Source: Gorsachius magnificus
Lineage: Eukaryota > Chordata > Aves > Pelecaniformes > Ardeidae
Assembly (NCBI GenBank): GCA_034008185.1
Contig: CM067087.1
Location: 46,544,090-46,608,089, forward strand
Direction: 5' to 3'
DNA length: 64,000 nucleotides
The notes beneath the pieces are model-generated. The model was not told the origin of the DNA, made no database searches, and saw nothing but the letters and a program-made list of their open reading frames with translations. The translations under genes were made by a program, and so were the position numbers. This document shows, piece after piece, positions 48,401-59,087 of this stretch. The stretch's first letter is position 1. Every line of letters begins with the position of its first letter.

Positions 48401-49546
48401 CGTGATTAGTAGCATTGACTGTGTTATCCTGTGTTATTACAACAGTATGGAAGCATTTTCATAATAACAAGGGATTTAATTGGTACGGAGACTTATTTGC
48501 AGAATGCTAAACACATTGGTAAGCAAGGCATTTGAATTGTGCATTACAGGCACCCGGAGTATTATCAGCTAATTAGGTACTGGAAGGGCATATGTAACAT
48601 TAGCGAAGGCTGTTCAACTTCTGACACAGTTGTTTTTCAGTATTAAAGTGGCTGGAACAATGATTATAAGTTTTATGTGACTTTAAGTATGTTTTATTGC
48701 CTTCTGCGAACAGTTTCTAAAACATACTTTTAAGCAGTTTTCAGGGAACGGTGCATGATTAAGTTTTGCAATGAAGCTGCTGATCTATATCTGGAAAATT
48801 GTGTAGGAGAAGCGTTTACATCAGTAATAGAATGGCATAAATATTTAATCTGCTTCCAGGAAAAGCTGGGGTTTTTTTGGTTGTGGGTTGTTGTTTTTTT
48901 TTTTTTAACCAGCAGATGTATTTTGTCAGATGGTGGGAAAGTATGAATGTAGGTTGATTGGTCCAGGTAAAGGAGGAGATGCCTTAATGGGAGCCTGATA
49001 CCCCGGGGAGTTCTTGATTATTAACCTGCCAGTTTTGAATTCCATCTGTAAGGCACTAATCAAACGCTTGTGACAGTTTAAGCTTTATTGTCACCCTTAA
49101 ACCCCTACAGAAGGAGGATTTCCTCCGAAATCTGGTTTGCTTCTTGCACAGCTGTTAATTATGCCTAGCGATATGTTTTGTTAGTGTGTTTTTTTTTCCT
49201 TCCTTCCAGGCCGGCGTCGTCTGCAGACTTCGTTTGCTTCATGTCTGTGATATTTTATCCTCCTTCCTTGCTGTTCCTCACTTTTCAGGGAATTTCTTGA
49301 CAGAAATGGTAGCCCACACAAGTATTTTATCTGCTGTTCAAACCTTTGATTGTTTATGACTAGGCCACTGCAGAAGTTACCCTCCCCTAGAGGCAGAGGT
49401 TATTTTTCTAAAGGAATTAAACATTTTATCATATAGGCGTGGTGTTGGAAGTAGGTAAAAGTATATTACTGATGCTTCGCAGAGGAGGAAAACAGTTGCT
49501 AAGCAGGACAGGGTGGATTGTCATTTCATGAATAAATGCCTTTTTT

Positions 49547-49583
<37 letters not shown>

Positions 49584-50346
49584 AAGTCTTTTTGCAAGGC
49601 ACAGATTTGAGGCCCGGGGTAGCACAGGGCATCGCCGCATCCTTGCCCTTGCCCTTTCTGGGGTGCAGAAGCAAATGTCCTGCCTGGAGAGACATGGTCA
49701 GGGCTTGACTCGATGGAGCTGGCAACCTAAAATCAGGGCCAGCCGAGGGACCGGCTGCACCGAAGCTGTGCTCTGTCCCGAGGGGGTGGTTGGTAAGAGG
49801 CAGCGGGCACCGGTGGCAGAGCAGCCAGGGTAAGTGCACATCCCTTCCCCTTGCTTCACAAGCCAGGCTTAGCTGAGCCTGGCCCAGGATGGTGCTGGCA
49901 GCAGGGAAAGTCCCCAAAAGCTGTCATTGTCCGGAAAGCTGCAGTACTGCGTCGGGGGTGATCGCTGGGGTCGAAATTCTGCCGTGGTTTGGTTTTTCCA
50001 AAAAGGACTTTTTCCCACCGAGCCCGCGCGGCAGTAGCACCTGAGCGCCCGTGGCGGCGCTCGAGCCTCGTCATCTCATTAAAACCGCAAAGCTTACACT
50101 GCGCGCTGGCTCCAAATGAAGTAGGTATATTAATAGAACAGACCAATTTTGTCCTCCCGTATGTTTATTATACCGCTACAACCAAACGAATAATCTGGAA
50201 ACGGCAGGGGTCGCTCTGCATTGTGCCGCTGGCGGGTTATTTACCCGGTTGTTTGAGAGCAGTGTCAGGGGCCCCCTAATTCCCCCCGCCCCACATGGGA
50301 AAGTGTTTTTCTCCTATAAGACTGAGTTGTAATGCATAAAGTTCTT
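45461..50346. other. 4.9 kb single-copy DNA, AT-rich core
   Basis: No gene is confirmed. 45900-46130 and 47550-48900 are very AT-rich. A slightly GC-richer block (47200-47510) has no exon structure. A T32 tract lies at 49550-49581. The GC-richer stretch 49600-50090 carries a 162-codon minus frame that depends on reading the T32 tract as lysines and is rejected. Confidence 0.55.
49550..49581. repeat. T32 homopolymer
   Basis: A pure T run of 32 bases, preceded by TTTTTTAAA and followed by GCAAG. It is among the two longest homopolymers here. Confidence 0.95.
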
Positions 50347-50375
50347 GGGGGGGGGGGGGTGGGGGGGGGTGGGGG
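50347..50375. repeat. G-rich tract (G13-T-G9-T-G5)
   Basis: Three G blocks separated by single T residues. It can supply many G-triplets and so is a potential quadruplex. It lies about 45 bp upstream of a CR1 insertion. Confidence 0.9.
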
Positions 50376-50419
50376 TGAGATGTTTCCCCAGTACAGCTGA
50401 AGATAAATGGCTGACTTTG

Positions 50420-50697
50420 CAGTGGTGTCCAGCGACAGGATGAGGGGCAGTGGGCACAAACTGAAGCAGAAGAGGTTTCGGTTGAATATGAGGAAAAACT
50501 TCTTTACTCTGAGGGTGATGGAACCCTGGCCCAGGCTGCCCAGGGGGGCTGTGGAGTCTCCTTCTCTGGAGATATTCAACCCCCGCCTGGATGAAGCCCT
50601 GTGTAACATGCTCTAGGAGAACCTGCTTTAGCAGGGGGGTGGGACTGGGTGAGCTCCCGAGGTCCTTCCAACCCTTGCCATTCTGGGATTCTGTGAA
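50420..50697 (+). mobile_element. CR1 LINE 3' fragment (group A), first half of a CR1-CR1 fusion
   Basis: It starts in CAGTGGTGTCCAGCGACAGG and ends in CATTCTGGGATTCTGTGA, a complete group A 3' end. It differs from the other group A copies at more positions (for example TTGAATATGAGGAAAAAC, GATGAAGCCCTG), so it is an older or different member. It runs directly into the group B fragment starting at 50694. Confidence 0.93.
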
Positions 50698-50880
50698 ACC
50701 CTGGCAGGGGTTGCCCAGAGAGGGGGTGGAGGCCCCATCCCTGGGACCATTCCAGGCCAGGTTGGCCGGGGCTGTGAGCAACCTGATGTGGTTCAAGGTG
50801 TCCCTGCTCCTGCAGGGGGGTTGGGCTGGGTGGCCTCTAGGGGTCCCTTCCCACCCAAACCATTCTGTGATTCTATGATT
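50694..50880 (+). mobile_element. CR1 LINE 3' fragment (group B), second half of a CR1-CR1 fusion
   Basis: It starts inside the group B body at GTGAAACCCTGGCAGGGG and ends in ATTCTGTGATTCTATGATT. It follows the group A copy with no spacer, overlapping it by the shared GTGA. Both fragments are in the same orientation. Confidence 0.93.
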
Positions 50881-53011
50881 TAATGGGTTTATGTTCTTCC
50901 AGCAGTTGGTGTGCCAGCCTTTTAGGGCGTCGGGATACAATTTACTTCTCTAATATCTATAATTAATGTGTGAGCACGGTATCATTTTAAAGATAGGAGA
51001 TGATGAACGGCAACGAGGAATTTTATTTCTGTTATGTATAGTCCTCTTCAGCCAGATTATTGTTAAACCCAGATGTTTTATGACTTTTTGATAATAGCGC
51101 AGGGTGTTTTATTCTTGGTATTAATTGGAGTTACATTTTATAAAGTAGAAATTCATTCTGTCCTTCATTAAATAAGTTGAAATCACACCATTTGGCAGTT
51201 TATGATTCTAACAGTTCGTTCTTTTTAAAGAGTTGTATAGAGGGAAGTTAAAATTTATGTCCTATACATTGCTGGTCTGGAACAGGCAGAATTAGGTGGG
51301 AGAAACATTGCACGCTCACAGCTTGGGGTATAGCTAAAAAAGAAGTCCAAGACCAGTGTATTTTTACTGTTTTGGTTGAAGAAGCTATTAGCTGGTAGTA
51401 CATGAGAGTTTTGTAAGGAATTGATTTGCTTACTAACAATGTTTTCTTGCCTGAATAAGAGTTTAATCATATTGGTGGGAAACAAAATTGATGAACCTTT
51501 AACATCAGATGGAACAGAAATAGTGATTAGAAACCATTTGCCTACAGTTTAGAAGACAGAAATTTAGATTAAGCACAACTGAAACATTAATTTAATCTAA
51601 TTCTGTTGAAGTCATGGGGAAAATCTGCTGCTGTAAAATTAATCTTACTCCTCATTTGCAGTTATGAGAAGGGTAAAATAATGTCAGTATAATTCTAGTG
51701 TAAAAGCCATCAATATACTTTGCACCTGATGCACGCGTGCTTCTCATTTACGAAATGTCCTCCTCCTCCTCCTCGCTTTTTGCCATTCTCTATCAACCAA
51801 CCAGTCTGGATTTAGCTTTCCAAAGCCAAGGAAGTGAGATCCCAGCAGTCAAAAGCCTGCTTGGAACACAATTTCACCAAAAAAGGAAAGTGTCTCTCCC
51901 AGCCGGTCTGCAGGCTTCAGCAGGGAGGACAGAGCAAGCGGGGGCTTGGGGTGGTTTCCTGAAAGAAATGCAAAAAAGCTCAGACCGCGCGCCATCGTCT
52001 TCCTCTCCTGCCAGGATTCTGGTCTGGGCATTCAAATCATTCCGACTTGAGCTCAGGTTGTCTTTTCCCCTTTGTCTCTTTTCTACTGATTTCTGTAAAC
52101 TGTAGCTAAAGGGATCACATGGGGAGGCTCTGTCTCTTCCGTTGACGCGCTTGTGTGTTGTACAAATACTTCAGCGTTCATTGCACTGCTTAAAGAAGTT
52201 TTTTTGGGTTTGTTTTGTGGGGTTTGGTTGGTTTGGTGGGGTTTGTTGGTTTTGGGGTTTGGGTGGTTTTGGAGCGAGACTCTTGCCTGCTGAATCAAGC
52301 ACTTGCTTGATAGGAAGGGCACTCTCATTGAATAAAAAATTCACTTCCGATTCATAGAAAAATGTTTCTGGCTGCCATAAGCAACAATAAATGAGTTAGT
52401 TCAGTCTCTAAAATAAATTCTGGTACTGTCTTCTCCATTGTGCAACACCAAACCGGGAACTGTTTCCTCACAGATGCCAACACCGTCCTTCCCAATCCTT
52501 TGCCAGTGGGTCTGTGAGAGGAACGCTGACAGAGTCCGGCTACCATTTATAGTGACCTCTTCTAGCAGAAGTCCCAAGGGACGCATGGTGTCTGATAAGG
52601 CTCATGAAACTGATTTTGTATTTCCTGCTACCAGAAAGATCAAACGTTGCCTAATTTACAGTTAAACCTTCGTACTTCTCGTGCTTCTCTCTTCTCCTGT
52701 TGTCAGGACCGGGGCGCTGGGCTGGTTGGTCGGTCCCTTCTCCCGACTTGTAATCAGTGGGCAATAAACCGCTTCCATTTAGGCCAGATTCACTAAGGTG
52801 GGCAGGTTTTTCGCTTCTATTTAAACACCCCAGTCCCAATTCAGCAGCTACTCTGGAGATGGTCACCAACACACTTTTGTGCATCTGGGCTGAGAAAAAT
52901 AGCATCTTCTGGGGTGTTGGAAGCTTTATCATCTAACTACAGTGGTACGTCATCCTTCTAACGCCTAATTTATATTCAGTAATGAACCTGTTCTGTTTTT
53001 TTTTTCTGTAG
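50881..53011. other. Single-copy DNA upstream of the exon candidate
   Basis: AT-rich. It contains a (TCC)n spot (51758-51775) and a GT/GGGG-rich low-complexity stretch (52197-52272). A 122-codon frame at 51737-52105 begins in the TCC repeat (poly-serine) and has no known domain. If the block at 53012 is a real exon, this is its upstream intron. Confidence 0.5.
52197..52272 (+). repeat. GT-rich low-complexity sequence with four G runs
   Basis: Alternating T runs and G runs, with GGGG at 52219-52222, 52238-52241 and 52254-52257 and GGG at 52261-52263. It looks loosely telomere-like but is not a TTAGGG array. The loops are long, so any quadruplex would be weak. Confidence 0.75.
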
Positions 53012-53081
53012 GCTGAAGTATTTCCATGAAGGCTTAAAAGATGAAGAGGTCCAATATTGTGATAGCTTTGCGGCAGATATG
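53012..53081 (+). CDS. Candidate internal coding exon of an unidentified host gene
   Basis: A 70-nt block flanked by good splice signals. Upstream is TTCTG, T10, CTGTAG (acceptor AG at 53010-53011); downstream is ATG|GTGAGA (donor at 53082). Read from the second base it gives 23 codons with no stop, starting LKYFHEGLKD and ending CDSFAADM, a soluble acidic segment. The reading implies an acceptor in phase 2 and a donor in phase 0. The frame closes shortly after the donor and before the acceptor, so the open stretch coincides with the splice-bounded block. I do not recognise the protein family. No second exon was found within the window, so neighbouring introns would be longer than about 10 kb downstream and possibly longer upstream. 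The evidence is splice signals plus an open frame only; a decoy exon is possible. Confidence 0.4.
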
Positions 53082-53705
53082 GTGAGAGCTGGGGTGTCAC
53101 TGCTGAGTTAGCTACTAGGCAAGTAAGTCTTGATGTGATCTGTCAAAGGATCTGCCAGGGTCTAGGCAAGACACTTCTGGTACCCGAGGGAGAAGGCACT
53201 GACGCAGTGATTTATCTCCGATTTACTTTAGGGTATGTGTGGAGCAATTCCTGAGATGGCAGCAGTGTATCTACCAGGTTACACACATGATGGATGTGCC
53301 AGGACCTGCGGGTTAGGAGAGATGCAGTAACTGGTCGTGTTTGTACAAATGCAAAGCTATTTGACTTGGCTTAACCTGAAGTGAAAGAGCGCTCCGCTAA
53401 TGCCCGTTACTTCGTTACCATGCATTTTATGAGCTCAGACCAGGTGACTGGACAGTTACCATGGCTCAGCTATGCGGGTAATATGTTAATCTGTAACTAC
53501 TCTCACGATGTGTCTGAGGTCTTAACTACACTGTCTAAATACCCTCGTTAGTGTTTGCGGTATGCTCTTCATACTTGCATACTAATGTGTGATCTCTGAA
53601 GGTCAGGTTTCTGGAAGGTTATTACGCCTAGGTGCTTAGAAACTAGTGCAAGGCCAAGCAAAGCAACACGAGCACTTTAACCACACTGGCTTTTTTCAAA
53701 CGAGA
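53082..53705. other. Single-copy DNA downstream of the exon candidate
   Basis: No further gene signal. If 53012-53081 is an exon, this is the start of its downstream intron. The GTGAGA donor is followed by ordinary mixed sequence until the CR1 at 53706. Confidence 0.5.
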
Positions 53706-54145
53706 TCACAGAATCCCAGCATGGCAAGGGTTGGCAGGGCCCTCGGGAGCTCCCCCAGGGCCACCCCCCTGCCCAAGCAGGCTCACCCAGAGCAGGGGGC
53801 ACAGGACAGCGGCCAGGCGGGGGTTGAAGATCTCCAGAGAAGGAGACTCCACAGCCCCCCTGGGCAGCCTGGGCCAGGGCTCGGGCACCCTCACAGTCAA
53901 CAAGTTCTTCCTCCCGTTCAACTGGAACCTCTTCTGCTTCAGGTTGTGCCCATGGCCCCTTGTCCTGGCGCTGGGCACCACTGAGAAGAGTCTGGCTCCG
54001 TCCTGGTCACCCCCACCCTTGAGATATTTGTAGGTGTTGATGAGATCCCCTCTCAGCCTTCTCTTCTCCAGGCTGAACAAGCCCAGCTCCCTCAGCCTTT
54101 CCTCGTAGGGGAGATGCTCCAGTCCCCCCATCATCCTTGTTGCTC
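53706..54145 (-). mobile_element. CR1 LINE 3' fragment (group A), long copy
   Basis: TCACAGAATCCCAGCATGG on the + strand marks the 3' end. The minus-strand body is nearly the same as 9212-9685 and breaks off at about the same 5' position (GCAACAAGGATGATGGGGGG). The minus-strand ORF2 tail is open over about 145 codons. It lies 625 bp downstream of the exon candidate in the opposite orientation. Confidence 0.95.
53706..54145 (-). pseudogene. CR1 ORF2 C-terminal remnant
   Basis: The open minus frame contains [20 protein letters not shown] and [12 protein letters not shown], as in the copy at 9.2 kb, followed by the R/K-rich tail. Catalytic RT residues are absent because of 5' truncation. The apparent extra N-terminal residues extending to 54176 are flanking host sequence. 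Confidence 0.8.
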
Positions 54146-54663
54146 TGATGCTTTTGTGTTTGTGTGGAAGTTGCATTACAGGAGAACTTGTGGGCAGGCA
54201 ATAATTCTGAACAGGGACGTGTAAGCTCGCTAATGCCAGGGCTTTCCATCGATGGCATCTGTCATCCTGTTAAATGGGGGACTTGTATTAAGTCTCTGGT
54301 TTGGTGATTGAAATCCATGAAGGACTTGCTGTCTGAAAAAGCTGTGCTATTTAATGCTTTCAGATAACTTACCCAAATGGATGTGTTTGTTTTATGTTTA
54401 AAAATGTATCTCAAAAAACCATATATTGCTATGACAAAGCAGTGCAGTTATTTATCTGTGGATTGCATTTATTACAGAATTCCTTTAAACCTGGAGACAA
54501 ATTATTTCATTGTTCTCATCTACCAAAAAATATCAATTAGCGTGCCAGACTAATCAATCTTATAAAAACCAACAATCCAATACAGCACATTTCTTCCCAT
54601 AGAAACACACAGTACTTCTAAAGGTCATCATTTAGCTGTGCACCTCCTTTTATTACACTTTCT

Positions 54664-54664
<1 letters not shown>

Positions 54665-54698
<34 letters not shown>
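54665..54698. repeat. A34 homopolymer
   Basis: The longest homopolymer in the window. No AATAAA lies in the 30 bases upstream and no gene-like sequence is adjacent, so it is not supported as a retrocopy tail. Confidence 0.95.
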
Positions 54699-54702
<4 letters not shown>

Positions 54703-57673
54703 CAAAAAGGAGTGGTTGAGTGATGAGAACTTAGATCTCTAATGCTTAATAAACTTAACCTTTATCATGGTATTGAACTTGATGATCCTCCAGGAAAGAA
54801 GAGTGCCTGCTGCTTTAGAGGCGTTTGTGCTGACTGTTAGTTAATAATTTTTATTTGCTTTATGGATATCACATGGAATATTTATTAAAATTCTTCAGAG
54901 CACAGTAAATAGAAAGAGAGATTAAAGCAGGTGGAGTAGGAAGGGATAGCTTCCCGGCCTAGAGGCTGTGTGCGGATACAAGTGACTGGAGAGGACATAT
55001 GTTGACTCCAAAAAGATTTCTTCATGCGCAGCCACCCTGCCGTTTGATTCTGGACAAACTTAAATCCTTAAGGTGCGGGTGGAGCGAGGTATGTGATTCA
55101 TACAGTATTTTTATCCAGGGTTCTGCACTGTAATAAATGGTTAAAATTTGACTTAAATCTTGGAAAAACAATCATTTTAAAAAAAAAAAAAAAAAAGAGT
55201 GTAAAATATAACACTTTACATAGGGGTACTCTCAAAGCCCATCAAACTCGAAGCTTTCAAATTTCATCTCCGATCAGGCATCTTTTATTGCTGCATTGTA
55301 AGGAGTTAAGTATCTTTCTTCAACTAGACTATAATTCTTCATCATATATGGTATGCTAAGTTGCTTTAGGAGGTAACTAGAGAATGAATTTTTTTTATTA
55401 CCGATCCCAAAGTAGTGCCCAGAAACTCATAGGTTCCATAAGCATTTCTAATGATCCATTAAAATCACGCTAACCATGATAGATGGTAGGATGCCGTGTT
55501 TTACGTCACGATCCTCATCTGTACTAAAATTAAGTTCTTGGTTCTGTAATTGAATATAAAAGTTATTCCTTGGTGGACTAGATCCTTAGCGAGTATAAAA
55601 TTGACTTTTATTCGCAGCGGGTGCTAATCTTGCCCCAAATACCCATCCTTACTATGGCTCTTTCCCCAAGAAATTCAAGTTCCTTGGCCCCATTGTGCTG
55701 GCTGTGCAATAAATGGGCTCTGCCTCTAGTCTGAACTGAAATGTCGTGTGGGAAACCTGTGTTCCTGCTGGCACGTTAGCTGCGGGGCCGTGCCGCCTGT
55801 GCCACGTTGGGGATTAGGGTTCTGTAGGCGACTTCCCAAAGAATGGTGGACCATCACTCAGAATTGAGAGGAACGGAAAAGGCGTCAAATAATTTTTTTC
55901 CTCATCTCTCGTGTGTTTTCCCCTGAGATGACAAAGCTGAGAAAATGGAGAAAAGGTACTGGAGATGACGAGTGTGCGTTTAGCAGGCAGTAATGGAAAT
56001 AGGGCATGAAGAAGCCCTTGGGTCCCCTACAGTTTCTTGCTTTCTCAGTTCTGCCTCTGGTTTCACATCGATTTTTACCTTTTCCCAACTTGTTTTTCTT
56101 TTCCATAATATTGGCATATGTAACGAGCAACATGGCAGATCAAGATAGTCTGCTTGCTCCCTCGGGCATCCCAGCGTGACTGGTTTTGGTTGCTTTGGGC
56201 TGAGAAGCGAGGGCAGGGCTGGTGCTGGCAGAAGATGACCGGGCGAAGACACAGTTGTCCTCTCAGCCGCATGCAGCAGAAGCAGCCACCGCAACGAGTG
56301 GTAAAGCCCTCCCAATCAGCAGCGGTAGTGGTAGCTCTTTGGAGCCACCCCACCTCCCCGTTTGTTTTAGGGACGTCAATCGTTCGTAGTGTTTGACTGC
56401 CTTGTCAGTACCAGCCTTCCCAGATGCGTGAAGAGGGACTGGAAGGGCTCCTTCACGTTAAAGCCTCTTTTGTCACTGTCAGTTTTGGTACAGGAAACAT
56501 CCATCAGCGTCACTAGTGGGAGGACGTTGCGCTGTCTCTGTCAAAATCCAGTGCTCCTGGTTAGTGGGTTTTTGTTGTTGCCTTCTCGGCTCCCCCAGGA
56601 AGCCCACAGGATCACTTGTCTGACACAGTGTTGGCTTCCAGGGATGTAACTTGTAGCTTCCTCCGAAATCTATGAAGCCCATGATGTTTGCGCTCCACCT
56701 GAGTCTCTTCTGAAGTCAGAAAGCTGCTTTCTGGCTGAGTTTATTTCCCTGAGAAATATATGTGCAAAACTTTTTGCTACCTTGCGTGCCTTTATAGATG
56801 GAGTAAAATGTGCTGGCAATTGCCGCTTTAATTTTTGTGTGGGCAGCTGTTTCATTTCTATAAGTATTACTCCTTTTGAGAAATTGCTAGAAGATATAAA
56901 AGTTTAAGTTCTCTGCTGGAACATAATTCTGGCGTTCATAAAAGACTTGTATCTCCCAGCCCCTGTCACATGCTTGAACGTGTCTTGCTGCTTTTCTTGC
57001 AAATCTAACGCTGCTGCAGGCACCCGTTGACAGCAAGGAGTCAATTACTAACAACATAAATAAATAAAATAAAAGGGGAAAAAAAAAAAAAACAAAACAA
57101 AACCAAATGCAAAGCCTCCACCAGTCAAGCCTTTTCCTAGAAAACGGGGAGAATAAATCGGAATGGCTGTGTCCTCAATGAGGTCATCTGTCAAATCCCA
57201 AACCACCGGTTAAACAGACTTAATATTACTGGCAAGAAGAATAAAAGGGAACATGGTAATATCTCAATTTGGGTATTTGGGTGTGAGCAAGGCTGCCAGC
57301 CCTGCTGAGCGCACTGGGGCTTTGGAGGGCTGCTTGAGGTAGCCACCAACTCTCCTGCTCTACAGAAAACTAATTTTCCTGTAGTTCAGAGCCCGTTTGA
57401 TGGGCTAAAATGTGCCCGCCCCACCCTGTCCAGGCACTGGGAGGGGGTTTCTCCACAAACACAGCTTGGGGATGCTGACCTGCAAGGTAGGTCTCGATTC
57501 CTGGTAGGCAGATCTGCTAGGAGCCGTTCTAGTTTGCGCCGAGTTGCTTCTTGGGCATCCTGGTCGGCGTTTTGCCGTCTCTTCCATTCGCCATGCTCAG
57601 GCTGTCGCCCGGCCCCTCGGTCTGCCGCTCCCTTGCTCTGCTCGCAGTCCCTGCCGCCTTCTGAAGGACCTGA

Positions 57674-57715
57674 AACGCCCTCCTCCAACGCCCTCCTCCT
57701 CCAACGCCCTCCTCC
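57674..57715 (+). repeat. Short tandem repeat, AACGCCCTCCTCC x3
   Basis: Copies start at 57674, 57687 and 57703 with spacings of 13 and 16 bp; the second copy has one extra TCC. It lies inside a GC-rich patch. Confidence 0.9.
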
Positions 57716-59087
57716 AGCCTCCCTAGCTCCCTTGGCGCAAAGGGATAATTTACTGAATATTGCCTTTGCTTATTTAAAACCAAACCACACCAGAGCAAAC
57801 ATACCATTTGCCAACCAAGCCAATGGAAGTCCTTTATAGAATCCCATTTTCCACCTGTTTTTTATATGTTGAAGACGCAGATTTTAAGGACATCTCCCCG
57901 GGAGCTCACTCCCGCTTCCCCCACGACGCTGCAATAGCACTGCCCACCTTCCTTGGCTGGTTTGGGGCACTGCCTGGGTAATTTATGAAGGGTAAATGCA
58001 AATAAACCAATTTAGGCCTGATCTGGCTGTACAGATTTCTGTCCTCTGGTGGCCTCAAGGAAGGGCTACTGTGTCCTGCGCAGCCTTGACCACGCGATCC
58101 ATGCAAACCGTGTTCCCGTTGCGGTGGCTTTGTTCGAACTTTCTGAACGGGGAAGGTACGTGACTGCTCGCGGGCATGTGAAGTGGGAAACACTCTGTAT
58201 TAGAAGTGGATTTAGAGGCATATTATTGCTGAAGGTTGCTATAATTAATTAAAAAGGTGACGTTACTGAAGGTGTGAAAGAGTTACACTGATCACCGGGC
58301 TGCTGGAAATGTTTTTTGCCTATTAGATATTTGGATATGCAATTAAGGGATGTTGTTATACCAGCCTTAATGTGCTGTGTCCAGGCTTTCTAAAAGGATT
58401 ATTTTTTTATTTTTTTTTTTCTGGAAAAGGGACATATTTACCAGAGGGAAAACTCTATAAAATGTGGAGAAATGACTTTGTGGCAAGGAAAGGTGAAGCT
58501 GTTTGCATGCAGGGTACCCTTCTTCATCTGCTGCAAGTATTTTATACAGCTCTGGCTGTAAGATTTCAACACGACTTTTCCATGGCTTGCTACTTAGGTG
58601 AACGATCAGCTAGCAGTCGCTTTTGCAGTGGGTTTGATTTCATAAAATTTGGTACTGGAATGGTATTACAGCTTGCAAATATTTCAGAGTCAGCTTTAAT
58701 ATAAATTTTTATACTATGCTAGAGTGAAGCCACAGTCAGAAATAATTTTGCATCATAAGTGGTTCTAAATGAAAGTACTTGCAGATTATTTCCATCACAT
58801 TTGTGGAGGAAAGAATCTATTTCCGCTTAAATAATATTTAAGTCCATTACCTTATGAGAAAACAGTCATTTCAGGTTTTAGCACCTGAGTGGTCCTGAAC
58901 TTTTGTGATAGTAATAGGCAGGTAAAAGTGCTGAAGAACAAAATTGCTGCCTTTTCAGGAGAAACCTCTCTGGGAACAAACCTTGGGAGTCCTGGTCCTG
59001 GACAGGCAGAGTCCAACGCGCTGCAGCCTGATGATGCAGCACCTTGGCTTACCTAACTTCTGCAAGTGTGTGTACATATATATATGA

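Larger units (their letters stand above)
54146..59087. other. 4.9 kb single-copy DNA, no gene seen
   Basis: AT-rich. It contains an A34 tract (54665-54698), an A17-18 run near 55179-55196 and an A-rich low-complexity stretch (57057-57105). A GC-rich patch at 57386-57740 has open frames on both strands and a three-copy AACGCCCTCCTCC repeat. A 110-codon frame (58372-58704) and a 111-codon minus frame (55980-56315) lack recognised domains. Confidence 0.5.

Noticed and set aside
49180..49315. TTTTTTTTCCTTCCTTCCAG acceptor followed by an open frame
   Set aside because: The acceptor is good but no convincing donor closes the frame, and the sequence does not look coding.
49429..49917. 162-codon minus-strand open frame
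   Set aside because: It depends on reading the T32 tract as a poly-lysine run; the two sides are unrelated GC-rich and AT-rich sequence with no domain or splice support.
51737..52105. 122-codon plus frame starting with a serine run
   Set aside because: The serine run comes from a TCC simple repeat; there are no splice sites or known motifs.
54665..54698. A34 tract as the tail of a processed pseudogene or SINE
   Set aside because: No AATAAA in the usual distance, no gene-like body upstream, and no flanking direct repeats that I could see.
57386..57839. Open frames of 92-101 codons on both strands in a GC-rich patch
   Set aside because: Frames are open on both strands at once, include a short tandem repeat (AACGCCCTCCTCC), and show no recognisable domain, as expected for a GC-rich patch with few stops.
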